From contig NZ_LIPQ01000349.1 in the NCBI RefSeq assembly GCF_001418135.1, forward strand, positions 1-35,837: DNA of 35,837 bases. Direction: 5' to 3'. The translations under genes and the position numbers were made by a program. Source of the stretch: Streptomyces aureus. GTDB taxonomy: Bacteria > Actinomycetota > Actinomycetes > Streptomycetales > Streptomycetaceae. Positions 1 through 6,665 of the stretch are shown one piece after another. How positions within the stretch are numbered: position 1 is the first letter of the stretch; every line of letters begins with the position of its first letter. Below the pieces are notes generated by a model. It had not been told where the DNA came from. It saw only the letters and a program-made list of their open reading frames with translations, and made no database searches.

Positions 1-45
1 CACCGCTGGGGCATTCGGCCGGCGCGGCCGAATGCCCCAGCGGTG
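1..45. repeat. Perfect 20-bp inverted repeat at the window end
   Basis: Bases 1-20 are the exact reverse complement of bases 26-45, separated by GGCGC. The right arm reads naturally as the start of the mature I36 inhibitor (AAECPSG). The left arm merely mirrors it. A 20-bp perfect arm placed exactly at the first base suggests a fold-back artefact at a contig end, although a genuine hairpin cannot be excluded. Confidence 0.85.
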
Positions 46-317
46 AGTTCTGCGTCTGGCAGGACTCCAACTTCGGTGGTCAGCGCGCCAACTGGAGAGG
101 GGACGACGGCTGGTGGGAGAGCTGGATCTCCGACACCGACTCCTCCTGGGCCAACCACGGCATCTCCGGACCCGGCATCAAGGACCACGTCAAGGTCTAC
201 GAGAGCGCCTGGCAGGGCGGCAGCATGACCATCTGTCTCGCCCCGGGCCAGGAGGTGGGCTACAACGGCGCGGCCAACGACCGGGGTGACTCCCACATCT
301 GGTCGATGGGCTGCTGA
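3..317 (+). CDS. Peptidase inhibitor family I36 protein, 5' truncated
   Basis: Small secreted beta-sheet protein of the I36 (SMPI-like) family, whose founding member inhibits metalloproteinases. The frame is open from base 3 to the TGA at 315-317. It shows the family pattern CPSGEFCVWQDSNFGG, then SSWANHGISGPG, DHVKVYESA, MTICLAPGQEV, and ends ANDRGDSHIWSMGC. Four cysteines (in CPSG, EFCVW, TICLA and the C-terminal GC) could form two disulfides. The signal peptide and start codon lie beyond the window. Residues upstream of AAECPSG come from the left arm of the terminal palindrome and may not be real. I infer export and protease inhibition from the family; the target protease is unknown. Confidence 0.8.
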   Translation, partial: PLGHSAGAAECPSGEFCVWQDSNFGGQRANWRGDDGWWESWISDTDSSWANHGISGPGIKDHVKVYESAWQGGSMTICLAPGQEVGYNGAANDRGDSHIWSMGC

Positions 318-365
318 CCCGGTCCCCGCGCCCTCCCCGCGTCGGGGCAGGCGGCCCGTCTCCCT

Positions 366-388
366 CCCCCGTCGCTCACCGGCGGGGA
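366..388. terminator. Hairpin between convergent genes
   Basis: Bases 367-374 (CCCCGTCG) pair with 380-387 (CGGCGGGG) through seven Watson-Crick pairs and one G-U, with a 5-nt loop. It lies between the convergent I36 and hmp genes and could stop transcription from both sides. There is no U-tract, as is usual in Streptomyces. Confidence 0.45.
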
Positions 389-403
389 AGGGGGCGCGGC
401 CCG

Positions 404-1591
404 TCAGTTCTCGTTGCCCAGCCACAGGTCGGGTCCGAAGACCTCGTAGTGGATGTCGGCCGCCGCGACGCCCCGGCCGACGAGGTCGCCGCGGACCGCG
501 CGGAGGAAGGGCAGCGGCCCGCAGAGGTACGCCGTGACGCCGGCCGGGAGGTCGAGGGCCGTGACGTCCGCGCGGCCCGTCAGGGCGCCCGAGTCGCCCG
601 GCTCCTCGTACCAGAGGTGCAGCGCTCCGTGCGGCAGCGCGTCCACGAGGCGCCGCAGCTCGGCGGCGTGGGCATGGGAGGCGGGCGTGCGGTCGGCGTG
701 GACGACGACGACCTGCCGGGTCGAACCCGTGGCCGCCAGGTGGTCGAGCATGGCCAGCATCGGCGTGCTGCCGATTCCCGCGGAGGCGAGCAGCAGCGGG
801 CTCTCGCCCTCGGGCAGGACCAGGTCGCCGAACGGGGCGGAGACCTCCACCGTGTCGCCCGCGCGCGCGTGGTCGTGCAGCCAGGACGAGACCTCACCGG
901 CCGGGTCGCCGGCGACCCGCTTGACGGTGATCCGCCACTGCGGATGACCGGGCGCGGCGGACAGGCTGTACTGGCGGATCTGCCGGGCACCGTCGGGCAG
1001 GGCGACCTGGACGCTCACGTACTGGCCCGGCCGGAACGCTGCCGTGGGCGTCCCGTCGGTGTGCCGCAGGACGAAGGAGACGGTGTCGGGCGTCTCCTCC
1101 CGCCGCTCGGCGATCTCCATCGATCGCCAGACCTGGCCCTCGGCGACCCCGGCCTGCTGGTAGAGCCGGGTCTCGACCGCTGTCAGCGCGTTGGCCATCA
1201 GCCAGTACACCTCGTCCCAGGCCCGTGCGACCTCGGGTGTGACCGCGTCTCCGAGGACCTCGACGATCGCGGCGAAGAGGTGCTCGTGCACCGTCTTGTA
1301 CTGCGCGGACGTGACGCCGAGCGAGGCGTGCTTGTGGGCGATCCGCGACAGCATCACGTCGGGACGCTCCTCCGGCCGGTCCAGGAGGGCGACGGCGAAG
1401 GCGGCTATGGAGCCGGCGAGCGCCTGCCGCTGCTCGCCGCTCGCCTGGTTGCCCCGGTTGAACAGGTCGCGCAGGAGCTCGGGGTGGGCGGCGAAGAGAC
1501 GGCCGTAGAACCGCTCGGTGATCCGGTCGAGCGCGCCGCCGACGGCGGGCAGGGTGGCGCGGACGACCGGGACGGCCTGCTCGGACAGCAT
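404..1591 (-). CDS. hmp: Flavohaemoglobin, nitric oxide dioxygenase
   Basis: Cytoplasmic enzyme that oxidises NO to nitrate using O2 and NADPH/NADH. The product is 395 aa, the usual family length. The N-terminal globin (about 1-140) has Tyr29 (B10) in RFYGRLF, Gln54 near E7, the proximal haem His88 in IAHKHAS, Tyr98 and Glu140. The reductase part carries the FAD motif RQYSLS, the NAD(P) loop ASAGIGSTPM and YLCGPLPF. I chose the ATG at 1591 with GAGAG just upstream; an in-frame TTG 12 nt earlier is less likely. It lies 79 nt downstream of nsrR on the same strand. The NsrR-like site at 1602-1625 predicts repression relieved by NO. Confidence 0.95.
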   Translation of the reverse strand: MLSEQAVPVVRATLPAVGGALDRITERFYGRLFAAHPELLRDLFNRGNQASGEQRQALAGSIAAFAVALLDRPEERPDVMLSRIAHKHASLGVTSAQYKTVHEHLFAAIVEVLGDAVTPEVARAWDEVYWLMANALTAVETRLYQQAGVAEGQVWRSMEIAERREETPDTVSFVLRHTDGTPTAAFRPGQYVSVQVALPDGARQIRQYSLSAAPGHPQWRITVKRVAGDPAGEVSSWLHDHARAGDTVEVSAPFGDLVLPEGESPLLLASAGIGSTPMLAMLDHLAATGSTRQVVVVHADRTPASHAHAAELRRLVDALPHGALHLWYEEPGDSGALTGRADVTALDLPAGVTAYLCGPLPFLRAVRGDLVGRGVAAADIHYEVFGPDLWLGNEN

Positions 1592-1601
1592 GGGAACTCT
1601 C

Positions 1602-1625
1602 AATCTGGTACATGATCTGCGTATT
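1602..1625 (-). promoter_or_regulatory. NsrR-like operator upstream of hmp
   Basis: Read on the minus strand the site runs AATACGCAGATC then ATGTACCAGATT. As I recall it, the NsrR site of S. coelicolor hmpA1 has the order AACACGAATATCAT then CTACCAATT, which this follows closely. It ends 10 nt before the chosen hmp ATG, so binding would block the promoter or start region. The assignment rests on remembered similarity plus the adjacent nsrR gene. Confidence 0.7.
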
Positions 1626-1670
1626 TAAAAGGGTGCGTGCGCACCATCGGGCGCGTACGCCGCGTACGGC

Positions 1671-2114
1671 TCAGGAGGTGGGGCGTGGGGTGAGGGAGAG
1701 GAGCAGGGGACCGGTCGGGGAGTCGATCAGCTCCGCCACGGTCAGGGGGTCGAGCACGCGATAGAACGCCTCCTGCGCCTCGCGCAGCGCCCCCCGCAGC
1801 CGGCAGGCGGTCCGCAGGGGGCACGGGGGGTCGCCTTCGCAGGCGACGACCTCCTCCTCGCCCTCCAGCGTGCGGGCCAGCCAGCCCACCGAGGAGCGGC
1901 GACCCCGTTCCGTGAGGGCCAGACCGCCGCCACGACCGCGCCGCGCCTCGACCACGCCGAGGTGCTGGAGCCGGGTGACCACCTTCGCCATATGGGCGTA
2001 GGGCACGTCCATCGACTCCGCCACCTCTCGGGTGGTGACGGATTCCTCCGGTGCGGTGACCGCCAGGCGCATCACGGCGCGGAGTGCCAGGTCGGTGAAC
2101 TTCGTCAGCCTCAC
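1671..2114 (-). CDS. nsrR: Rrf2-family NO-sensing repressor NsrR
   Basis: 147-aa winged-helix repressor; in Streptomyces, NsrR holds a [4Fe-4S] cluster that reacts with NO. Cluster ligands are visible: Cys92, Cys98 and Cys104 in a C-x5-C-x5-C pattern (ACEGDPPCPLRTAC), and Asp8 in KFTDLALR, matching the Asp8/three-Cys coordination known from S. coelicolor. The helix-turn-helix covers about 25-50 (TTREVAESMDVPYAHMAKVV) and the wing RRGRGGGLAL follows. The start is GTG with no clear Shine-Dalgarno. TACGGT lies 6 nt upstream, so the mRNA may be leaderless. Its target is evidently hmp immediately downstream, and a second site at 2129-2152 suggests autoregulation. Confidence 0.93.
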   Translation of the reverse strand: MRLTKFTDLALRAVMRLAVTAPEESVTTREVAESMDVPYAHMAKVVTRLQHLGVVEARRGRGGGLALTERGRRSSVGWLARTLEGEEEVVACEGDPPCPLRTACRLRGALREAQEAFYRVLDPLTVAELIDSPTGPLLLSLTPRPTS

Positions 2115-2128
2115 GCCATGACCGTATC

Positions 2129-2152
2129 AAAGCGGTATCCGGCATGCGTATT
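2129..2152 (-). promoter_or_regulatory. NsrR-like operator upstream of nsrR
   Basis: On the minus strand the site reads AATACGCATGCC then GGATACCGCTTT. It shares AATACGCA at its 5' end, TACC in its 3' half and a terminal TT with the site upstream of hmp. It lies 14 nt before the nsrR GTG, overlapping the presumed core promoter, which fits negative autoregulation. Confidence 0.6.
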
Positions 2153-2172
2153 AAGGGGGCGGGGTGTGCGTC

Positions 2173-3099
2173 TCAGGACCGTCGTCGGTAGTGCCGCCAC
2201 AGCCACCAGCCGCCCGAGACCAGGCAACCGGAGGTGAGGACGATCGCCACGACCGGCCACCGTCCGCCCGCGATACGGGTGTCCGTGACGACCACCAGAA
2301 GGAGGGCGACCGCCGGCAGCACAACGGAACCGACGGCCTTCAGGCCCGCACGCGCCATGACGGGGTCGAGCCGGACACCGCGCGAGGAACGCGGGTCGGG
2401 CGAGCCGACGTAGAAGACGGTGGCCCGATCGGTCATGCGTGTGGTGCCCCGGTAGTACCCGACGGCCATGTACGGGAGCCAGACCAGCGGCGCCACCAGG
2501 CCGACCAGGAACACCGCGCCGAGGAGTGCCCATCTGCCGATGCGGACCCAGCGGCCGGGTGCGTAGTCCGGCGTGACGAGGCCGAGGAGCTTCGCCATCC
2601 GGACGATCAGGTCCAGGAACGCCGCCACGCGCCCCCGGTCGTCTCCGCTCCCCGGTCGGGTTCCGGCCGGGTCGAGCGCGGCCCGCGCGGTCTCGGTGTC
2701 CCTGTACACCCCTTGCAGAACGAGGAGTTCGGCACCGCGCTCCGGGTCCGTGGAGTCCCGCCCCTCGACGGCCGCGATCTCGAGCACCGTGCGCACCTGC
2801 GTGAGGAGGGCACCGCAGAAGGCCAAGGGGATGAGCAGAAGGAAGGGCCCGCCGACGAACGCGCCCTCCGTCGTCACCGCCCGTCGTCCACGGCTCACGA
2901 CCAGGGTGCGCAGGGCGACCGCGTCGGCCTCGGGGTGGGCCTCGCGAAGACGGGCGACGCTCGGACCGGCCCCCGGGCCCAGATGGCGCAGAGCGAAGGA
3001 CGCGAGCGACTCCGGAAGCCTGCCGGGCTCCGCCAGGACCTCCTTGAGCAGAGATCCGGCGAGCCCGGCGGCCGGTGCCGCCCGCGTCCTCTTCCGCAC
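2173..3099 (-). CDS. Unrecognised multi-pass membrane protein
   Basis: 308 aa, no family recognised with confidence. The first 75 residues are soluble and basic. Hydrophobic stretches follow at about 80-98 (GGPFLLLIPLAFCGALL), 190-218 (ALLGAVFLVGLVAPLVWLPY), 252-270 (VGSVVLPAVALLLVVV) and 280-300, ending in a basic WRHYRRRS tail. The region around 100-140 (TQVRTVLEIAAVEGRD) loosely recalls EcsC-like proteins, a weak impression only. The start is GTG, with AGGAAGG rather far upstream (about 15 nt). It lies 36 nt downstream of the SHOCT gene at 3136-3534 and 58 nt upstream of nsrR, so it may be co-transcribed with the SHOCT gene. Confidence 0.7.
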   Translation of the reverse strand: MRKRTRAAPAAGLAGSLLKEVLAEPGRLPESLASFALRHLGPGAGPSVARLREAHPEADAVALRTLVVSRGRRAVTTEGAFVGGPFLLLIPLAFCGALLTQVRTVLEIAAVEGRDSTDPERGAELLVLQGVYRDTETARAALDPAGTRPGSGDDRGRVAAFLDLIVRMAKLLGLVTPDYAPGRWVRIGRWALLGAVFLVGLVAPLVWLPYMAVGYYRGTTRMTDRATVFYVGSPDPRSSRGVRLDPVMARAGLKAVGSVVLPAVALLLVVVTDTRIAGGRWPVVAIVLTSGCLVSGGWWLWRHYRRRS

Positions 3100-3135
3100 G
3101 TCCGGGTGCGCCTTCCTCTTACGCGCCCCTGGGGC

Positions 3136-3534
3136 TCAGGCCAGGACCTTGGCCTTCGCCTTCTCGAACTCCTCGGGGGTGATCGCGCCCTTGTCCTTCA
3201 GCTCCGCGAGCCGGGCCAGCTCGTGGGCGGCACCGCCACCGCCCTCCTGGGGGCCGGCGGTCTTGCGGATGTAGTCCTGGAACGCGGCCTCGCTCTCCTT
3301 GACCTGCTTCACGTCACGCTCGCCCATGCCCTTGCCGCGGGCGATGACGTAGACCAGCACGCCGAGGTACGGGAGCACGATGCAGAAGATCAGCCAGCCC
3401 GCCTTGGCCCAGCCGTTCAGGGAGTGGTCCCTGAAGATGTCGCTGATCACCTTGAAGAGCAGGAACAGCCACATGATCCAGAGGAAGAACCACAGCATGG
3501 TCCAGAAGAGGTTGAGGAGAGGGTAGTCGTCCAT
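3136..3534 (-). CDS. PLDc_N/SHOCT domain membrane protein
   Basis: 132 aa. An N-terminal two-helix membrane module of the PLDc_N type spans about 8-65: LFWTMLWFFLWIMWLFLLF, then the helix around LIFCIVLPYLGVLVYVIARG. A charged linker follows and a C-terminal SHOCT motif covers about 105-132 (ELARLAELKDKGAITPEEFE). SHOCT domains are short amphipathic helices thought to mediate oligomerisation; no enzyme activity is expected. The ATG at 3534 has GGAG about 9 nt upstream; longer in-frame extensions lack membrane-protein character. It is divergent from a DUF6325 gene whose partner also carries SHOCT, so the three genes look like one envelope cluster. Confidence 0.85.
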   Translation of the reverse strand: MDDYPLLNLFWTMLWFFLWIMWLFLLFKVISDIFRDHSLNGWAKAGWLIFCIVLPYLGVLVYVIARGKGMGERDVKQVKESEAAFQDYIRKTAGPQEGGGGAAHELARLAELKDKGAITPEEFEKAKAKVLA

Positions 3535-3690
3535 TCCGGCGCACTCCGTTCCCGCACCGGCCGGGGAGGCCGGGCATGCAGCGAGTTTCACCCAGCCCCG
3601 CCGCCTCCGCATGTCGTGGCCACTCCGCGTGCGGGCCCCCGGCCTCCGTGTTCGGATGGAGGCCGCGTACCGCACGAGGAACGGAGTGCC

Positions 3691-4131
3691 ATGGGGCCGG
3701 TGGAATGTGTCGTGCTCGCCTTCCCGGGGGAGCGGCTGAAGGTGACGGCGGTGACGGCCCTGGCGGACCTGCGCAGAGCGGGCCAGGTGCGGCTCATCGA
3801 CTCGCTCGTCGTGGTCAAGTCGGCCAGTGGGGAGGTGTCCACGTCCGAACTCGTCGAGTACGAGGAGTACGACGAGGCCACCGCCGAGATCGGCCCCGAG
3901 GTGAACCTGCTCGGCCCCGAGGACGCCGAGGAGGCGGCCGGGACACTCGAACCCGGCTCGTGCGCCCTGATGCTGCTCGTCGAACACGTCTGGGCCGCCC
4001 GCGCGGCCGACGCCATTCGCGAGGCCGGTGGCCGTATCGCGGGCAACGTGCGGGTGCCGCCCGAGTACGTCCGGGAGGCGCAGGCCGCCCACCGCGAGGC
4101 CATGGCCGCCGCCATGACCGGAAGGAGCTGA
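3691..4131 (+). CDS. DUF6325 family protein
   Basis: 146 aa, soluble and acidic, of the DUF6325 (DUF1269-related) family common in actinobacteria; function unknown. Family hallmarks are the MGPVECVVLAFPGERL start, a ferredoxin-like alternation of strands and helices, the acidic centre VEYEEYDEATAEIGPE, and the ending LLVEHVWAARAADAIREAGG. The ATG has GGAG 5 nt upstream. The stop is 2 nt before the next ATG, so translation with the SHOCT gene downstream is probably coupled. Such proteins are usually found beside SHOCT or membrane-stress genes, which is the case here. Confidence 0.82.
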   Translation: MGPVECVVLAFPGERLKVTAVTALADLRRAGQVRLIDSLVVVKSASGEVSTSELVEYEEYDEATAEIGPEVNLLGPEDAEEAAGTLEPGSCALMLLVEHVWAARAADAIREAGGRIAGNVRVPPEYVREAQAAHREAMAAAMTGRS

Positions 4132-4133
4132 CG

Positions 4134-4511
4134 ATGTTCCTGCGACGCCGTCCGCTCGGACGCCCCGTCATCCGGCCCGCAGGAGCCCCGCTCCTGCGCG
4201 GCGCGCTCGTCGGCGGCGCGGCCTACGCGGCCGGCCGGAGCTCCGCCCGGGCCGCACGCCGCGAACAGGACCAGGAGGAGGCCATCGCCGACCTCCAGAC
4301 CCAGCAGCTGTCCATGGCAGGCGCTCCACCTGCGCCGAGCGCGCCACAGGCCGCCGCGCCCGTCGCGGCCGCGTCCGCCCCCGCCGCGCCGGTCTCCGGC
4401 GGAGCGCCCTCCGTGACCGATCAGCTCGTCCGGCTCGGCGAACTCGCCCAGCAAGGGCTGCTCACCCCGGAGGAGTTCGCGGCCGCCAAGGCCCAACTCC
4501 TCGGCGTCTGA
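4134..4511 (+). CDS. SHOCT domain protein
   Basis: 125 aa. A basic N terminus (MFLRRRPLGRPV) leads to a short Gly/Ala-rich stretch (LLRGALVGGAAYAAGR, about 20-36) that could insert in the membrane. A charged helix with EQDQEEAIADLQTQQ follows, then an Ala/Pro linker at about 60-95, and a C-terminal SHOCT helix at 97-125 (QLVRLGELAQQGLLTPEEFA). GGAG lies 6 nt before the ATG and the gene starts 2 nt after the DUF6325 stop. The C-terminal motif closely parallels the one in the divergent gene at 3136-3534, so the two SHOCT proteins might hetero-oligomerise; that is inference. Confidence 0.8.
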   Translation: MFLRRRPLGRPVIRPAGAPLLRGALVGGAAYAAGRSSARAARREQDQEEAIADLQTQQLSMAGAPPAPSAPQAAAPVAAASAPAAPVSGGAPSVTDQLVRLGELAQQGLLTPEEFAAAKAQLLGV

Positions 4512-4545
4512 GGAACTCGGGGCGCCGCGCGCAGAGGGGCGTTCC

Positions 4546-4615
4546 GTCAGGCACCGCCCGCGTCAGACATCCCCTGTCAGACACCCCGCGTCAGACACCC
4601 GGTCAGGCACCGCCC
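4546..4615. repeat. Five degenerate copies of a GTCAGRCAYC unit
   Basis: Units beginning GTCAGGCACC or GTCAGACAYC start at 4546, 4562, 4576, 4590 and 4602, with shrinking spacing of 16, 14, 14 and 12 nt. They lie between the convergent SHOCT and peroxiredoxin genes. A second direct repeat, CCAGGAGGAGTGC, follows at 4632-4644 and 4646-4658. No hairpin or coding role is evident, and slippage-derived filler is the simplest reading. Confidence 0.7.
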
Positions 4616-4676
4616 CGCCCATCGCCGTGCTCCAGGAGGAGTGCGCCAGGAGGAGTGCTCCAGGCACCCCCTCTCT

Positions 4677-5126
4677 TCACGCGCCGCGCAGGGCCGCGAG
4701 CGCGCGGTCGGCGTGGGCGCTCATGCGCAGCTCACTGCGTACGACCTCCCGCACCCGACGGTCCTGGCCGATCACGAACGTCACGCGCTTCGTCGGCGCG
4801 AGCGAGAACCCGCGCTTCACGCCGAACCGGTCGCGCACCGCACCGTCCGGGTCCGACAGCAGGGGGTAACCGAGGGAGTGCCGCTCGGCGAACTCCTGCT
4901 GGCGTTCCACCGGATCCGTGCTGATGCCGACGGGCAGCGCGCCGACGGCACGGAACTCGGCCGCGAGATCCCGGAAGTGGCAGGCCTCGGCGGTGCAGCC
5001 GGGGGTGAGTGCCGCCGGATAGAAGAAGAGGACGACCGGCCCTTCGGCCAGCAGGCCGCTCAGGGAACGGGCGGCCCCCGTCTCGTCCGGAAGGCTGAAG
5101 TCCTCGACGAGGTCACCGACGTTCAT
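4677..5126 (-). CDS. bcp: Thioredoxin-dependent peroxiredoxin, Bcp/PrxQ type
   Basis: 149-aa cytoplasmic thiol peroxidase that reduces hydrogen and alkyl peroxides using thioredoxin. The peroxidatic Cys44 sits in FYPAALTPGCTAEAC, preceded by Thr41. Cys49 five residues on is the intramolecular resolving cysteine typical of Bcp/PrxQ. The usual acidic residues before TPGC are replaced by Ala-Ala-Leu, a mild deviation. Further family features are VGDLVEDFSLPDETG at the start, the LSDPDGAVRDRFGV segment and TFVIGQDRRVREVV. It is a single gene with its own upstream region (5127-5252), convergent with the SHOCT gene. A short dyad at 5190-5201 (TACCG-CA-CGGTA) lies in its promoter region. Confidence 0.92.
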   Translation of the reverse strand: MNVGDLVEDFSLPDETGAARSLSGLLAEGPVVLFFYPAALTPGCTAEACHFRDLAAEFRAVGALPVGISTDPVERQQEFAERHSLGYPLLSDPDGAVRDRFGVKRGFSLAPTKRVTFVIGQDRRVREVVRSELRMSAHADRALAALRGA

Positions 5127-5252
5127 AGAGGCCCGTCCCCGATCCGTACGTGCTCCGCCACCGGCGCCTCCGGTGGCCGGCCGGTGACGTTACCGCACGG
5201 TAGGACGCGGCGTCACCCTTTCGGGTGCCCGGTCACGCCCTGTCGAGCCCGG

Positions 5253-5897
5253 TCAGGCCTGGTGGGCTGCCGTGGCCGTGGCCGTGGCCGTGGCCGTGGC
5301 CGTCGCCGTCGTCCCCGTCGCCGCTGTCGCCGTCCCGCTCCGGGCCGTGGCGCGCCGGTCGAGCACGGAGAGTGCGCGCTCGCCCCAGCGCAGGTTCTCC
5401 TCCTCGAAGAACCGGCCGCGCATCAGCGTGAGGTACGGGCCGACCCGCTCCGCCTCTTCGAGGTACGTCTCCTCGTCCCGTCCGGCGAGCATCCACTCCC
5501 GCAGCCGGTCGTAGCGGGCCAGCTTGGCCCGCGACGTCTCCATCCGCCGGGCCACGAACCCCCGGACGGCCACCGTGTCGCCCCCGTCGCAGGCCTGGAC
5601 CTGGACCAGCAGCTCGTCGCGTACGGCACTGGGGCGCGGCGGTGTGGCGGTGTAGGCGGCCAGATCCCGCATCCCCGGCTCGGTGAGACTGAACATCCGC
5701 TTGTTGGGACGCCGTTCCTGCTCCACCACACGCGCCGTGATCAGACCGGCCTCGGCGAGCTTGTCCAGCTCGCGGTAGAGCTGCTGCGGGGTGGCGGCCC
5801 AGAAGTTGGCGACGGACACGTCGAAGATCTTCGCCAGGTCGTATCCGGATGCCTCGCCCTCCAGGAGAGCTGCGAGGACGGCGTGCTTAAGGGACAT
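5253..5897 (-). CDS. PadR family transcriptional regulator with repeat-encoded tail
   Basis: 214 aa. The PadR winged helix-turn-helix fills about 1-85 (MSLKHAVLAALLEGEASGYD, then QLYRELDKLAEAGLI and RRPNKRMFSLTEPG). A helical C-terminal dimerisation domain follows at about 88-180. Residues 183-212 are a low-complexity Ala/Thr tail (TATATATATATA) encoded by hexanucleotide repeats, and so probably not part of the conserved fold. The ATG at 5897 has only a weak GGG upstream. TAGCGT stands 6 nt before it, suggesting a leaderless mRNA. It is divergent from the SRPBCC gene, and the dyad at 5917-5946 between them is the likely operator. The ligand is unknown. Confidence 0.9.
   Translation of the reverse strand: MSLKHAVLAALLEGEASGYDLAKIFDVSVANFWAATPQQLYRELDKLAEAGLITARVVEQERRPNKRMFSLTEPGMRDLAAYTATPPRPSAVRDELLVQVQACDGGDTVAVRGFVARRMETSRAKLARYDRLREWMLAGRDEETYLEEAERVGPYLTLMRGRFFEEENLRWGERALSVLDRRATARSGTATAATGTTATATATATATATAAHQA
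5270..5311. repeat. Hexanucleotide repeat (CCGTGG)5(CCGTCG)2 inside padR
   Basis: Five perfect CCGTGG units run from 5270 to 5299, followed by two CCGTCG units to 5311 and degenerate continuation to about 5334. On the minus strand each unit encodes Ala-Thr, so copy-number changes stay in frame. It is a likely slippage hotspot. Confidence 0.95.
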
Positions 5898-5916
5898 CCC
5901 GACACGCTAGCAGCAC

Positions 5917-5946
5917 GTTGAATAGTTTCCTCCGCACCTATTCAAC
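5917..5946. promoter_or_regulatory. Dyad operator between padR and the SRPBCC gene
   Basis: Perfect 9-bp arms GTTGAATAG (5917-5925) and CTATTCAAC (5938-5946) are separated by 12 bp. The dyad lies 20 nt upstream of the padR ATG, covering its likely -35 area, and upstream of the promoter candidate for the divergent gene. Position and symmetry make it the probable PadR binding site. Confidence 0.65.
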
Positions 5947-5979
5947 CGGCGATCCCCAGGCCGGACGGGGGTCCTACGC

Positions 5980-6009
5980 TGGCACGTCCGTCCGGCGCCT
6001 GCCTAGGCT
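5980..6009 (+). promoter_or_regulatory. Candidate promoter of the SRPBCC gene
   Basis: TGGCAC (5980-5985) and TAGGCT (6004-6009) are separated by 18 bp, a reasonable vegetative Streptomyces promoter. Predicted initiation near 6016 leaves space for the GAGGGG ribosome site before the ATG at 6045. Confidence 0.35.
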
Positions 6010-6044
6010 GGAGGGAGGGGACGGCAGATCCGAGGGGCAGCGCG

Positions 6045-6530
6045 ATGGACAGCCACACGTTTGTCTATACCACCTATATCCGGACCACACCCGACGAGCT
6101 CTGGAAGGCGCTCACGGACCCGGCGTGCACGCGGCGCTACTGGGGTGTGGCCTTCGAGAGCGAGTGGACCCCCGGAGCCCCCATGGTCTGGGACGAGATC
6201 GGACGCCGGACCGCCGACCCCGAGCAGGTCGTCCTGGAGGCCGAGCCCGGCCGCCTCCTCTCGTACACCTGGCACACCTTCACGCCGGCCTGGGCGGAGG
6301 CCGTACGGCTCGGCCAGGACGTGTACGAACGGCTCGCGCGGGAACCCCGGTCGAAGGTGACCTTCCTGATCGAGCCCTCGGGCGACACGGTCAAGCTCAC
6401 GGTCACCCACGGCGACCTGGACCCCGACGGTCTGATGAAGGGGATGATCGGCGAGGGCTGGCCCGCGCTGATCTCCAGTCTCAAGTCCCTTCTGGAGACC
6501 GGCGAGGAGCTTCCCGAGCCGCCCCGCTGA
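6045..6530 (+). CDS. SRPBCC (AHSA1/START-like) protein
   Basis: 161 aa with the helix-grip fold of the AHSA1/polyketide-cyclase superfamily. It shows FVYTTYIRTTPDELWKALTD at the start, then RRYWGVAFESEW, PGRLLSYTWHTF, VTFLIEPSGDTVKLTVTHGD, and the long C-terminal helix GWPALISSLKSLLETGE. These proteins bind hydrophobic small molecules or act as activator-like factors; no catalytic residues can be named. The ATG has GAGGGG about 8 nt upstream. Divergence from a PadR gene across a strong dyad suggests PadR controls it. Pairing with PadR rather than the more usual ArsR is a small oddity. Confidence 0.88.
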   Translation: MDSHTFVYTTYIRTTPDELWKALTDPACTRRYWGVAFESEWTPGAPMVWDEIGRRTADPEQVVLEAEPGRLLSYTWHTFTPAWAEAVRLGQDVYERLAREPRSKVTFLIEPSGDTVKLTVTHGDLDPDGLMKGMIGEGWPALISSLKSLLETGEELPEPPR

Positions 6531-6617
6531 CCCATTCGAGTCGTCTCGGCCGCCACTCCGCCGCCACGCCCGGCCCCCTGATCATCCGTTTCTCCTTTCA
6601 TCGGATTTGATGCTGCG

Positions 6618-6636
6618 GTCGGCATCGTCTGCCGAC
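6618..6636. terminator. Short hairpin before the L,D-transpeptidase gene
   Basis: GTCGGCA (6618-6624) pairs with TGCCGAC (6630-6636) around a 5-nt loop. It may end the SRPBCC transcript or lie in the leader of the next gene. Nothing else stands out in 6531-6665. Confidence 0.3.
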
Positions 6637-6665
6637 GTCCTGGTCGTCGTCGGAAAGGGGAGGGT

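Noticed and set aside
449..1615. Long open frame on the plus strand opposite hmp
   Set aside because: It is the mirror of a well-supported flavohaemoglobin gene and its translation is Arg/Gly/Val-rich with no domain.
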